Assembly (NCBI GenBank): GCA_964509295.1
Contig: CAZDWS010000001.1
Location: forward strand, 545,079-609,078
Reading direction: 5' to 3'
DNA from: JBGSQR01 sp964509295
GTDB taxonomy: Bacteria; Desulfobacterota; Desulfuromonadia; Geobacterales; Pseudopelobacteraceae
DNA length: 64,000 nucleotides
Of the stretch, positions 1 to 8,526 are shown piece after piece (positions within the stretch are counted from its first letter, which is position 1; every line of letters begins with the position of its first letter). The notes below the pieces were generated by a model that made no database searches, was not told where the DNA came from, and saw only the letters and a program-made list of their open reading frames with translations. Both the position numbers and the translations under genes were made by a program.

Positions 1-2312
1 GTTATGTGTGCGAAAGCGGCATTGCTCAAAACGGGATTGCGCGCATTAAGTCTGCCTACAGCATCGACAAGTTTGACCTGGTGCTGATTGACGGCTCTGA
101 GTTTACCGGAGCGGCTGAGTTGGACGAGGTGATGGGAGCCGGCTGGATCGCGCTGGATGACACCAACGCCTACAAAAACTACGATAACTATCATCGATTG
201 GCATCCGACCCGGACTATGCTCTTGTTGCCGAAAACTGGGACCTGCGTAATGGCTATGCCTTGTTTCGGCACAAACAGGCCGGTTTACCGATCCATTTTT
301 TTACCATCGTGCTGAACGGCATGCCGTTTATCACTCACCATATTGACGCATTCAGGAATCTTCCCTTTCGCTGGCACTGGCATATTGTCGAGGGAGTTGC
401 CGAACTTGCGGGCGATACGGCCTGGTCGCTTCCCAATGGCGGCGCCATACCCGCCCGCTGCCATGAACAGGGCCTGAGCATTGACGGCACATCGGCATAT
501 ATTGACGAGATCAAGAGTCTTTACCCGGAAAATATAACTGTTTACCGCAAACTTGGCGGAGAGTTCTGGAATGGCAAGCTGGAAATGGTTAATGCGCCGC
601 TTGACAGCATCGACGAGCCTTGCCTGTTATGGGAAATTGATGCCGACGAATGCTGGACGCACCAACAGATCTGCAGAGGATGGCAACTTTTTCGTTCAGA
701 CTGCAACCGGCAGGCGGCTTTTTACTGGTGCCGTTTTTTCGTCGGTCCGCGACTTGTTGTCAATAGTAGAAACTGCTACAGCCAGGCAGCCGGTCATGAA
801 TGGCTGAGGACCTGGCGGTATCTGCCGGGATACTACTGGGCTTCCCATGAACCGCCGCGTCTTGTTTTCAGGCAGGATAATGAAATTTGCGATGTGGCCC
901 GCAACGCACCGTTCTCTAACGACGAGACCGAGTCCTGTGGACTGGTCTTTCAACATTTTGCCTATGTAACTGCTGAACAGGCACGTTTTAAGGAAAAATA
1001 TTACGGTTACGCCAATGCGGTATATCATTGGATGCAATTACAGAAGGAAACGGTTTTTCCGGTCAGGCTGGGAGATTATCTCCCATGGGTACCGGACAAC
1101 ACCACCGTTGATACCATTGCTTCACAGAATATTGTGCCATTGCCGGTAAATTCATTTCCCTGTGAGAATAATGCTAAAGATTACCGTATAGTTATTGATG
1201 GTGTTTTTTTTCAGTACTATGTTACCGGGGTCGCCAGGGTGTGGAACGCATTGCTGGAAGAACTGAGCGGTTCCATGTTTGCCTCCGGAGTTGTGATCCT
1301 TGACCGCGGCCGGACCGCCCCCAGGATTACCGGATACAGGTATCTGGATGCTCCGTTGCATAACGAGACGGATGCTGCCGGAGAGCGGAAGATGCTGCAG
1401 GATGTATGTGATCAGTACCGTGCCGACCTGTTTATCTCCACATGGCATACCGGTCCTGTTTCAACTCCGTCATTACTGATGGTGCATGACATGCTGCCTG
1501 AAATACTTTTGGGTGAACGACGATTAGACGAAGCGCGTTGGCGGGAAAAACAGGCGGCGATCGATACAACCAGATGCTATGTCACCGTTTCGGAGAATAC
1601 GGCAAAAGACCTTGTGAAATGGCATCCGGAAGCTGCAGCCAAACCTGTCCATGTCATGAATAATGGCGTTGCCGCATCATTCAGGCCCGAGCAGCCAGCA
1701 AAAATCGCCCGGTTTCGTGAGCTTTACGGCATAACAAAGCCCTATTATCTCTTTGTCGGTCCAAGGGAGTGGTACAAAAACTTTCGTCTCCTGCTGGAAG
1801 CATATCTGATGCTGCCGGATACAAGCTCATTCTGTATTGTCTCGACAAACGGTACCGAACTCGAGGCTGAATTTGCGGGACACCCTGTTGCAGACTCTGT
1901 TATAGTCACCGGACGCCTGACGGAAGATGATTTGGTGGCTGCCTACAGTGGCGCGGTGGCCTTGATCTATCCGTCACTTTATGAAGGCTTTGGCCTGCCG
2001 CTTCTGGAGGCGATGGCCTGTGGTTGTCCGGTTGTTGCCAGCAATGCACCTGCACTGGTTGAAGTAAGCGGAAAAGCGGCTGTTCATGTACGCCCTGATG
2101 ACGCGGCTGGTTTGGCTCTGGCGATGCTGGAGCTGCAGAAAGCAGAAAACAGGGTCAGACATGTCAGGCTGGGAATTGAGAGAGCTGCCGCTTTTAGCTG
2201 GAAGCATTCCGCATCCCAACTGCTCAGGGCTGTTGTCGGTTCGCTTGGCGGCAGGATGGGGCTGGATAATATATATTTGGAAAAGAAAATAGTTAAAGGA
2301 ACAGATGATTGA
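1..2312 (+). CDS. Multidomain methyltransferase / glycosyltransferase fusion, 5'-truncated by the window edge
   Basis: The frame is open from the first base, so the true start lies upstream; a GTG at 6 is in frame but would begin inside a domain. About 90 residues at the start are the C-terminal half of a class I SAM methyltransferase (LVLIDGSEF near residue 26, then a LDDTN strand). Residues ~95-380 form a domain with a DADE motif (~212-215) and the signature WHWHIVEGVAE, probably a GT-A-type sugar transferase. From ~393 to the end is a GT4-type glycosyltransferase (VTVSENTA, EGFGLPLLEAMACG). The middle domain recurs in the gene at 4296-5822. The gene overlaps the next by 8 bases. The sugars used cannot be predicted; a role in flagellin or surface glycan modification is inferred from context. 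Confidence 0.85.
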   Translation, partial: YVCESGIAQNGIARIKSAYSIDKFDLVLIDGSEFTGAAELDEVMGAGWIALDDTNAYKNYDNYHRLASDPDYALVAENWDLRNGYALFRHKQAGLPIHFFTIVLNGMPFITHHIDAFRNLPFRWHWHIVEGVAELAGDTAWSLPNGGAIPARCHEQGLSIDGTSAYIDEIKSLYPENITVYRKLGGEFWNGKLEMVNAPLDSIDEPCLLWEIDADECWTHQQICRGWQLFRSDCNRQAAFYWCRFFVGPRLVVNSRNCYSQAAGHEWLRTWRYLPGYYWASHEPPRLVFRQDNEICDVARNAPFSNDETESCGLVFQHFAYVTAEQARFKEKYYGYANAVYHWMQLQKETVFPVRLGDYLPWVPDNTTVDTIASQNIVPLPVNSFPCENNAKDYRIVIDGVFFQYYVTGVARVWNALLEELSGSMFASGVVILDRGRTAPRITGYRYLDAPLHNETDAAGERKMLQDVCDQYRADLFISTWHTGPVSTPSLLMVHDMLPEILLGERRLDEARWREKQAAIDTTRCYVTVSENTAKDLVKWHPEAAAKPVHVMNNGVAASFRPEQPAKIARFRELYGITKPYYLFVGPREWYKNFRLLLEAYLMLPDTSSFCIVSTNGTELEAEFAGHPVADSVIVTGRLTEDDLVAAYSGAVALIYPSLYEGFGLPLLEAMACGCPVVASNAPALVEVSGKAAVHVRPDDAAGLALAMLELQKAENRVRHVRLGIERAAAFSWKHSASQLLRAVVGSLGGRMGLDNIYLEKKIVKGTDD

Positions 2313-3567
2313 TATGCATTTTGATCCAGAATTTCATGATCTGCTGATCTCTTTGAATCTTGAATCAGCGCTTCAGAACAGTTCGTTTAAAGTTCTCAAT
2401 AATGAAGCCTGTGCTGTTTGCGATGAGAACACTCCTGGTAATTTCGTTATGTTACCTGGCGCAGATGCAGCCTCGGCTCTTCTAATGGCCTGGATTATCC
2501 GCAAATGCACGGCATATCCAAGGGTTCTGTTTGTGCCGGGTGAAATCCTTGAAAAATACGCTGAACAGTTTGCGCAAATCGGTAGAGGTTGGGTGAAGCC
2601 GGTGGACGGTCTGCTTCAGGAGGCGGGGGATGTGCGCAACTGGCTGGGGATGATTGCCCTGATTCATGCTGGAACAGCGCCGGTTCAGTGTCCCGAAACA
2701 GATATTATCCGGCTGCTCGCCGGGCAGCTTGCCCATAAAGCGAGAGTCATTTTTGACGAAGTGGGTAGCATAACAGAACCAAGTCGGACTTTTGCTGCAT
2801 TGGAACCTGAGATTGTTGAAAACAGTCTTGTTTTTCGCTGGCAAGGCATGTGCGAGCCTAATCATGATCTTCCGGCGGAGTTAATTCAGCAGTTCAGGGA
2901 GGATGATCCTACTGTCTGCGGCATACCTACGCTGATGTCTGATAATGAGCGTTTTCATCTTTACTATGCCGCCAGATGCCTGCTGCCTCTGCAGAGCCGG
3001 CCGGTCAGATTTGTGGAGATAGGCTCTTTTGCCGGAGGTTCTTTTTATTTGATTTGCAAGGCACTGCAGCGGCTGGAGCTGGCTTTTCAAGGGATTGCAG
3101 TGGAGCCCTTCGAAGGTGATACCTTAGCCAGGGTGATGAGTTTTTTTCAGGACAACGCCATTCATTTGCCGATGTTTTCCCATGAAGCGGTGTCCAGGCT
3201 GAAGCAGCTCTTTGACACAACCAGACTGCCTGAGCTGATTCTGATAGATGGTGACCATAGTTATGAAGCGGTTTGTCGCGATATTCAGGATTATTACCCC
3301 CTGCTTGCCCCCGGTGGAATCATGTTGTTTCATGATTATCTGCCGCCGGTCAATGCACGGAATCGGGATTTTATCACAGATCGCAAAGCAGGCGATGAAC
3401 CGGGCATTGGCGAGGCCTGCCGGGAATTGATGGAGCAGCAGCTGGGTTTGGAGCCGATTGATCTCCCATTGCTGTATCCCACCTGCCTGGCCCAGACTCT
3501 GGCGAGTCAGGCAATCATTCCCGAATTATTCTCGACAGTGCGGGCCTATCGTAAACCATCAGCCTGA
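2305..3567 (+). CDS. Class I SAM-dependent methyltransferase (Methyltransf_24-like) with N-terminal extension
   Basis: The protein has 420 residues. The C-terminal part is a Rossmann methyltransferase: VEIGSFAGGSF near residue 235 is the SAM-binding loop, LILIDGDHSYEAV near 311 is the acidic strand, and APGGIMLFHDY follows. This pattern is typical of sugar or small-molecule O-methyltransferases in glycan clusters. The first ~220 residues are unassigned. The ATG at 2305 is preferred over the in-frame ATG at 2314 because AAAGGA sits at proper distance from it, and it gives an 8-base overlap with the upstream gene, implying translational coupling. Substrate unknown. Confidence 0.8.
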   Translation: MIDMHFDPEFHDLLISLNLESALQNSSFKVLNNEACAVCDENTPGNFVMLPGADAASALLMAWIIRKCTAYPRVLFVPGEILEKYAEQFAQIGRGWVKPVDGLLQEAGDVRNWLGMIALIHAGTAPVQCPETDIIRLLAGQLAHKARVIFDEVGSITEPSRTFAALEPEIVENSLVFRWQGMCEPNHDLPAELIQQFREDDPTVCGIPTLMSDNERFHLYYAARCLLPLQSRPVRFVEIGSFAGGSFYLICKALQRLELAFQGIAVEPFEGDTLARVMSFFQDNAIHLPMFSHEAVSRLKQLFDTTRLPELILIDGDHSYEAVCRDIQDYYPLLAPGGIMLFHDYLPPVNARNRDFITDRKAGDEPGIGEACRELMEQQLGLEPIDLPLLYPTCLAQTLASQAIIPELFSTVRAYRKPSA

Positions 3568-3580
3568 AAGATGAGGTGTT

Positions 3581-4291
3581 ATGGGACGCAGCAATAATAA
3601 TTGGGGAGCGCTGTACATGGTCTGGGGCCATTCCCATGATCACCTGCTTGATCGCTCAATCAAGTCCTTAAAAAACTGGCATCCCGATCTTCCGGTACAT
3701 ATCCATAGAATACCAAAAGATCAGGGAGCAAGCGGCTGTGCCGACATGTTTCTTACCAAGGCAGCCATGGCAACCCTTTCGCCGTTTGAAAATACTCTCT
3801 ACCTGGATGCCGATACGGTTGTGATGGGGTCTCTTGACTACGGTTTCGAGAAGGCTGAACGGTTCGGGCTGGCCTGCGCCATCTGCGAATGCCCCTGGGC
3901 ACAGCGTTATACCGGCCTGAAACAGATGGAAGGCCTGATCGAATATAATACCGGAGTTCTCTTTTTTACCCGCCATTCATCGTCTCTGTTCTATATGTGG
4001 GAACGGCTTGCGCGAACGGTTGACTCGTCGGTCCGCTACCTGGATAACGGCGTTGAAAAGATCATGGAACATAACGACCAGGCGGCTTTTGCAAAAGCGG
4101 TTGAAATGACCGGAACAAATCCCTATGTATTGCCGCTTAACTGGAATTTTCGCCCCAGGTGGCACCGCAGCTTTTTCGGGCCGATCAGAATCTGGCATGA
4201 TGTCGTAGATCCTTCGGCTGAAATTATCCAGATAAACGGTTATTATGCCGGTAATCCCCAGGCGGTCTTTGTCGATGTCAGGATGGAATAG
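3581..4291 (+). CDS. GT8-like nucleotide-diphospho-sugar transferase
   Basis: The protein has 236 residues in a single GT-A-like domain. LYLDADTVVMGSL near residue 73 carries the DxD metal and nucleotide-sugar motif in the setting used by GT8 (glycogenin/LgtC) relatives, followed by EYNTGVLFF, another GT8-like segment. There is no signal peptide, so it should act in the cytoplasm. The start at 3581 has GATGAGG upstream. The gene lies 13 bases after the preceding methyltransferase and 4 bases before the next gene, inside the glycan operon. Donor and acceptor are not predictable. Confidence 0.75.
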   Translation: MGRSNNNWGALYMVWGHSHDHLLDRSIKSLKNWHPDLPVHIHRIPKDQGASGCADMFLTKAAMATLSPFENTLYLDADTVVMGSLDYGFEKAERFGLACAICECPWAQRYTGLKQMEGLIEYNTGVLFFTRHSSSLFYMWERLARTVDSSVRYLDNGVEKIMEHNDQAAFAKAVEMTGTNPYVLPLNWNFRPRWHRSFFGPIRIWHDVVDPSAEIIQINGYYAGNPQAVFVDVRME

Positions 4292-4295
4292 CGCA

Positions 4296-5822
4296 ATGCC
4301 AGAGTTGCCGGTGCATTTTTTAACCATTGTCCTGAACGGTGAACCGTTTGTCAGGTACCATATCGATATTCTTCGCCAGCTTCCTTTTAGCTGGCACTGG
4401 CATATTGTGGAAGGCGTGGCTGAGTTGCGACACGATACGGCCTGGGCGCTTGATTTCGGTGGGGTGATACCGGATTGTTTCCACAGCAACGGATTGAGTA
4501 ACGACGGGACCAGTCAGTATCTGGATCGTCTCCAGGCTCTTTTTCCTGAGAATATAACTGTCTACAGGCCGCCGGACGGGCAGTTTTGGGATGGAAAAAA
4601 GGCGATGGTTAACGCCCCTTTGCCGTCCATTAAGGAGGATTGCCTCCTGTGGCAGCTTGATGCGGATGAATTCTGGACGCTGGAGCAATTGCAGCGCGGG
4701 CGGCAGCTGTTTTTGGAAAACCCTGCAAGAAGCGCGGCATGGTATTACTGCCATTTTTTTGTCGGGCCGGACCTGCTGGTTGTCGATGATGCCAGTTCAT
4801 CACACCGCTTGAATGCCAACTGGCTCAGAACCTGGCGATTCTCGCCCGGCTGCAGATGGGATGCCCATGAACCTCCCCTGCTCGTCCGACCGTTGTCTGA
4901 CGGCAACACTGCTGACCTCGGGTGTTTGAGACCGTTTTTATGTGATGAAACCGCCCGGGCAGGGTTGGTTTTTCAGCACAAGGCCTATGTGCTGCCCAGC
5001 CAACTGCGATTCAAGGAGTTGTACTACGGCTATCGCGGTGCTACAGCGAACTGGCTGATGCTCCAGAAACAGTCAAAAATGCCTGTTAAATTGAAAGAAT
5101 ATTTTCCCTGGCCTTTTATCGGTGAAGATACTCTGGCAAACCGATCTGGAACAGCAGGTGTGGAATCAATACCGTTGCCTCAACAGGAAGGAGATGTTCT
5201 CACCATGGAAAGGGATCTAGCCGGCTTGGACCGGTTTATCGACAAGATCGTAAAGGATGTTTATCCGGAGCCCCCCAGTTCTCTGCATTCGGAAATAACT
5301 TTAGTCGCTCTGGAAAAGCTCAACGAACTGTTTCCGCTAAAACCGGGTATGAAGGTACTTGACGTCGGCTGCGGCCAGGGACCTGCTTTGGAATATTTTC
5401 ACTCGCGCGGGCTTGAGTATCTGGGGATCACTCTGGGCGAGGAAGATATTATAGCCTGCCGGGCCAAGGGTTTTAACGTTGAAAAAATGGACCAGTCTTT
5501 TCTGACGCTTCCCGATAACAGCCAGGATATGATCTGGGCTCGGCATGTTATTGAACACAGCATTTTTCCGCTTTTTACACTGGATGGGTTCAGAAGGGTC
5601 TTGCGTCCGGGCGGGATGCTCTATCTTGAAGCGCCCGCACCGGAAACATCCTGCCACCATGAGCGTAATCCCAATCACTACAGTGTCTTTTCAAAGGGGA
5701 GCTGGCGTTCACTGCTCGAGCGTAGCGGATTCAAGGTGTTGGGGGATGTTGATTATTCGTTCGATGTGCCTGCCGGGCCTGATGTTTACTGGGGTTTTTA
5801 TTGTCTGAAACGAGTTGATTAA
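4296..5822 (+). CDS. DADE-domain glycosyltransferase fused to a SAM methyltransferase
   Basis: The protein has 508 residues. Residues 1-~285 are a close paralogue of the middle domain of the first gene in the window: both share TIVLNG near the start, WHWHIVEGVAEL, PENITVYR, a DADE motif (~121-124 here) followed by W, and an HEPP segment. Residues ~330-508 are a class I methyltransferase with VLDVGCGQG near 355, ARHVIEH near 415 and LRPGGML near 436. The ATG at 4296 is chosen because GGATGG lies nine bases upstream and it begins exactly at the shared domain; longer in-frame starts would overlap the previous gene. Probably a bifunctional sugar transferase and methyltransferase; substrates unknown. 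Confidence 0.8.
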   Translation: MPELPVHFLTIVLNGEPFVRYHIDILRQLPFSWHWHIVEGVAELRHDTAWALDFGGVIPDCFHSNGLSNDGTSQYLDRLQALFPENITVYRPPDGQFWDGKKAMVNAPLPSIKEDCLLWQLDADEFWTLEQLQRGRQLFLENPARSAAWYYCHFFVGPDLLVVDDASSSHRLNANWLRTWRFSPGCRWDAHEPPLLVRPLSDGNTADLGCLRPFLCDETARAGLVFQHKAYVLPSQLRFKELYYGYRGATANWLMLQKQSKMPVKLKEYFPWPFIGEDTLANRSGTAGVESIPLPQQEGDVLTMERDLAGLDRFIDKIVKDVYPEPPSSLHSEITLVALEKLNELFPLKPGMKVLDVGCGQGPALEYFHSRGLEYLGITLGEEDIIACRAKGFNVEKMDQSFLTLPDNSQDMIWARHVIEHSIFPLFTLDGFRRVLRPGGMLYLEAPAPETSCHHERNPNHYSVFSKGSWRSLLERSGFKVLGDVDYSFDVPAGPDVYWGFYCLKRVD

Positions 5823-5861
5823 AAAGTTATTTATCAAAAAAGATCAGGTGAAAGTGGAAAT

Positions 5862-6674
5862 ATGATGAAGGATAAAGTTCAAGAACTGTTGAATGCGGGT
5901 GATATAAAGGGTGCGGCTGAATTTATAAAGCAATCACTCAAAGAGGTACCGGAATTTGATAACCTGAATATTTCCTATGCGCACATACTTTTACTGTCTG
6001 GCGCCTGGAAGGAAATCGATGCACTGCTTGTAAAAGATACAAATTCGCTGACGACATCGGGCTGGCTTAATTCAATATATGCGGGGCGTCCGGTAAACAA
6101 GTCAAATGAACCGATCCCCTGGTATACATATCCAGCCATCGATTTTCTGGATGAGGTTGTCAAGGATACCTGGACAGTTTTTGAAAGTGGCAGCGGGAAC
6201 TCAACACTGTGGTGGTCATCCAGGGTAAAAAGTATCGTTTCTGTTGAAGATGACCATGCATGGTATCAGGAAATTTCTCTCAAAATGCCGCCGAACGCCA
6301 CAATTAACTTTAAACAAGGGAAAGACTATTCTGACTATCTCCTTAGTTTTCCCGATCAATCGTTTGATGCGGTAGTTGTTGATGGTTCATACCGAAACGA
6401 AACAGCCAGTAATTGTATTGATAAAATCAAGGAGGATGGTCTGATTGTCTTCGATAATTCAGACAATCCGGAGTTCAATAGATCGCAGACTGATTTGCTC
6501 AGCAGAGGATTTTACAGGATTGACTTTTGGGGGCTGATCCCGTCATATCTCTATAAAAACTGCACTTCAGTTTATTTCAGGGATCCCAATATTTTCAGAT
6601 TCAATAAGCTGCCATCAGTGCATCAATCGAGTGTAGGTATGTCGTGCCAGCAGGCTTTGCGCTGTTTTTCGTAA
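5862..6674 (+). CDS. Methyltransferase-like protein with helical N-terminus
   Basis: The protein has 270 residues. The first ~75 are helical and resemble degenerate TPRs. A Rossmann segment follows: VFESGSGNST near residue 106, VEDDHAWY as the next acidic strand, and DAVVVDGSYRNE near 168, then a glycine-containing turn and IVFDNSD. This pattern matches class I SAM methyltransferases of glycan clusters. Base use looks AT-richer than the flanking genes. An ATGATG pair at 5862/5865 makes the exact start uncertain by one codon. Confidence 0.65.
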   Translation: MMKDKVQELLNAGDIKGAAEFIKQSLKEVPEFDNLNISYAHILLLSGAWKEIDALLVKDTNSLTTSGWLNSIYAGRPVNKSNEPIPWYTYPAIDFLDEVVKDTWTVFESGSGNSTLWWSSRVKSIVSVEDDHAWYQEISLKMPPNATINFKQGKDYSDYLLSFPDQSFDAVVVDGSYRNETASNCIDKIKEDGLIVFDNSDNPEFNRSQTDLLSRGFYRIDFWGLIPSYLYKNCTSVYFRDPNIFRFNKLPSVHQSSVGMSCQQALRCFS

Positions 6675-6755
6675 AGGAACTTGTCGTGATTTCACTGTTT
6701 GTAGGTGGCTATTTATTAAGATGGCGGTGTTGGTGCACCTGCGGGATAAAACAAA

Positions 6756-7601
6756 ATGCGAATACTTTTTGTAATTCCACATTATTTTGGGGCCGGATCA
6801 AGCAGTTATGGCTCGACTGACCTCTCGCAAAGAGAACGCAGGGCGAACTCTTTGCGCAACTGCATTGTCACGCTGTATCAGCAGTTTGGGGGTAGCCAGT
6901 TCCTGCAGATGTATGACAGACAGAAGCGTAACGTGAATCAGCAGACATCCAATGACCTGGATGTGGTTGTTTGTGTCAGGGGTGAAGATCATCTGCTCGA
7001 CGATTTGAATCTCCCTGAAGGATCCTATAGGAAACATGACAGCAATATTGAAGACCCGCGCTATCTGGGATACGTCTGCTATGACGTTTTTCGGGAATGT
7101 GCCGGACAGTACGACTGGTACTGTTTTCTGGAAGATGACATTGTAATCCCTGATCCACTTTTTTTCGGCAAGCTCCAACTGTTCTACGATACAATTGGAA
7201 GTGCACGCTATTTATTGCAACCAAACCGATATGAACTCGGCGTAAATCCACCTTGCAAAACATATATAGACGGACCTCTCTGGGATGACAGTGCTGAATT
7301 CCTGGCAAGCCTCCGTCTTCCGGGCTGCAAGGATGAGATTCAGGTTGGGTTTGGAAATCAGCGCTATCGCTTGGCCCCTGCCGAAAATCCACATAGCGGC
7401 TGTTTCTTTCTGACCGATACCCATCTTGGGCATATGCTCGAACAACCTTGGTACGGGGAACGCATTACCGGTTATGCCGGCCCTCTGGAAAGCGCGGCCT
7501 CCCTGTACATTACGACTCTGTTTTACGTGCTCAAGCCGGCTGATGAATGTGCCAATTTTCTGGAAGTTCATCATTTTTATCAAAAGTATGTGAAGGGGTA
7601 G
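6756..7601 (+). CDS. Putative glycosyltransferase with an EDD acidic motif
   Basis: The protein has 281 residues. It starts MRILFVIPHYF, the usual first strand of cytoplasmic sugar transferases, and has WYCFLEDDIVIPDP near residue 120-130, which looks like the DxD site of a GT-A fold. I cannot place it in a named family. The ribosome-binding site is weak (GCGGGA). It is preceded by an 81-base gap in which I see no clear promoter or terminator, and followed 4 bases later by another methyltransferase gene, so it belongs to the same run of sugar-modification genes. Confidence 0.6.
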   Translation: MRILFVIPHYFGAGSSSYGSTDLSQRERRANSLRNCIVTLYQQFGGSQFLQMYDRQKRNVNQQTSNDLDVVVCVRGEDHLLDDLNLPEGSYRKHDSNIEDPRYLGYVCYDVFRECAGQYDWYCFLEDDIVIPDPLFFGKLQLFYDTIGSARYLLQPNRYELGVNPPCKTYIDGPLWDDSAEFLASLRLPGCKDEIQVGFGNQRYRLAPAENPHSGCFFLTDTHLGHMLEQPWYGERITGYAGPLESAASLYITTLFYVLKPADECANFLEVHHFYQKYVKG

Positions 7602-7605
7602 CCTC

Positions 7606-8415
7606 TTGGAAAACAAATCCATTAGCATCTCAGCAATTCTTGAGCAGGGGCTGACTCCTGAAGAAACGGCCATGCTTGGACACTTTTCAAAAATATCCAG
7701 TCTTGTTTTAGAGACCGAGGCCGTGGCGCTGTTTCGGCTCGGCATGTTGCTACCGCCGGGCAGGCGGGTTCTTGAAATAGGTTCGTACCGGGGTGGGTCT
7801 ACTGTTGCCCTGGGTCATGCCGCCAGTATTCGCAATCATGAAATATTCTGTATTGACAGGTGGTCCGATTATACTCAGCAGTCGGATTTTATTAATATGG
7901 ATCAAACCCAACTCAATGATATGAATATTTTGAGTGAGTTTATTCAAAATACTGCGTTTATTAAAGATCGCCTCTATATGTTGCGGGGAGATGCAACTGT
8001 ATTTAGCAGGATATTAGGGCATAACCTGTTTTCTCTTGTGTTTATAGATGGTGCCCATGACTATCTTTCCGTGATGGATGATATTATATGCGGATTGGGG
8101 GTTGTGGAGCCAGGCGGCATGCTCTGTGGTCATGACTATCATTCTGCCGGAATCGAAGTAAAGAGGGCAGTGCATGATATGGTCATGCAGTCTGAAACCA
8201 TTGCCTGTAAGGGGTTGATTGAAAATACATCAATCTGGTATGCAATCATTGAAGACCCTGAATATGAGTTGCTGCTGGCGAAAACAATTAAACAGATGGC
8301 ACTGGGTGACTTCAAAGAAGCTTACAGAATTATTGCTGATGGTCGCAATAAAGTCAAAAAAACCAATGAAATTGAACGTGTACTCAAAGGGCTCGCATTG
8401 AAGTTGGGGCAGTAA
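7606..8415 (+). CDS. Class I SAM-dependent methyltransferase (Methyltransf_24-like), TTG start
   Basis: The protein has 269 residues. VLEIGSYRGGST near residue 54 is the SAM loop, LVFIDGAHDY near 144 is the conserved acidic strand, and PGGMLCGHDY follows. The same arrangement occurs at 2305-3567 and 11044-12186. The start is a TTG at 7606 with AAGGGG eight bases upstream, and no in-frame ATG lies near enough to the domain to replace it. The C-terminal ~60 residues are helical. Likely modifies a sugar of the flagellar or surface glycan; substrate unknown. Confidence 0.75.
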   Translation: MENKSISISAILEQGLTPEETAMLGHFSKISSLVLETEAVALFRLGMLLPPGRRVLEIGSYRGGSTVALGHAASIRNHEIFCIDRWSDYTQQSDFINMDQTQLNDMNILSEFIQNTAFIKDRLYMLRGDATVFSRILGHNLFSLVFIDGAHDYLSVMDDIICGLGVVEPGGMLCGHDYHSAGIEVKRAVHDMVMQSETIACKGLIENTSIWYAIIEDPEYELLLAKTIKQMALGDFKEAYRIIADGRNKVKKTNEIERVLKGLALKLGQ

Positions 8416-8526
8416 AGCCTTCGGTATTTTCATTCTTAATTTATTGCTTAGAATTCTTGTGGCATTACACGAAACCTTTTAAATACTTTTGGATGCAAAG
8501 TCTACTGATTGCCCAGGTGAAAAAAT

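Noticed and set aside
1..2312. Frameshift or assembly fusion as explanation for the multidomain first gene
   Set aside because: One frame is open across all domains, and a similar fusion with an intact frame occurs at 4296-5822.
8416..8526. Possible c-di-GMP (GEMM) riboswitch before the CgeB-like gene (GGATGCAAAGTCTAC)
   Set aside because: Only the GCAAAG core is similar. The upstream conserved strand and the GAAA-capped helix are missing.
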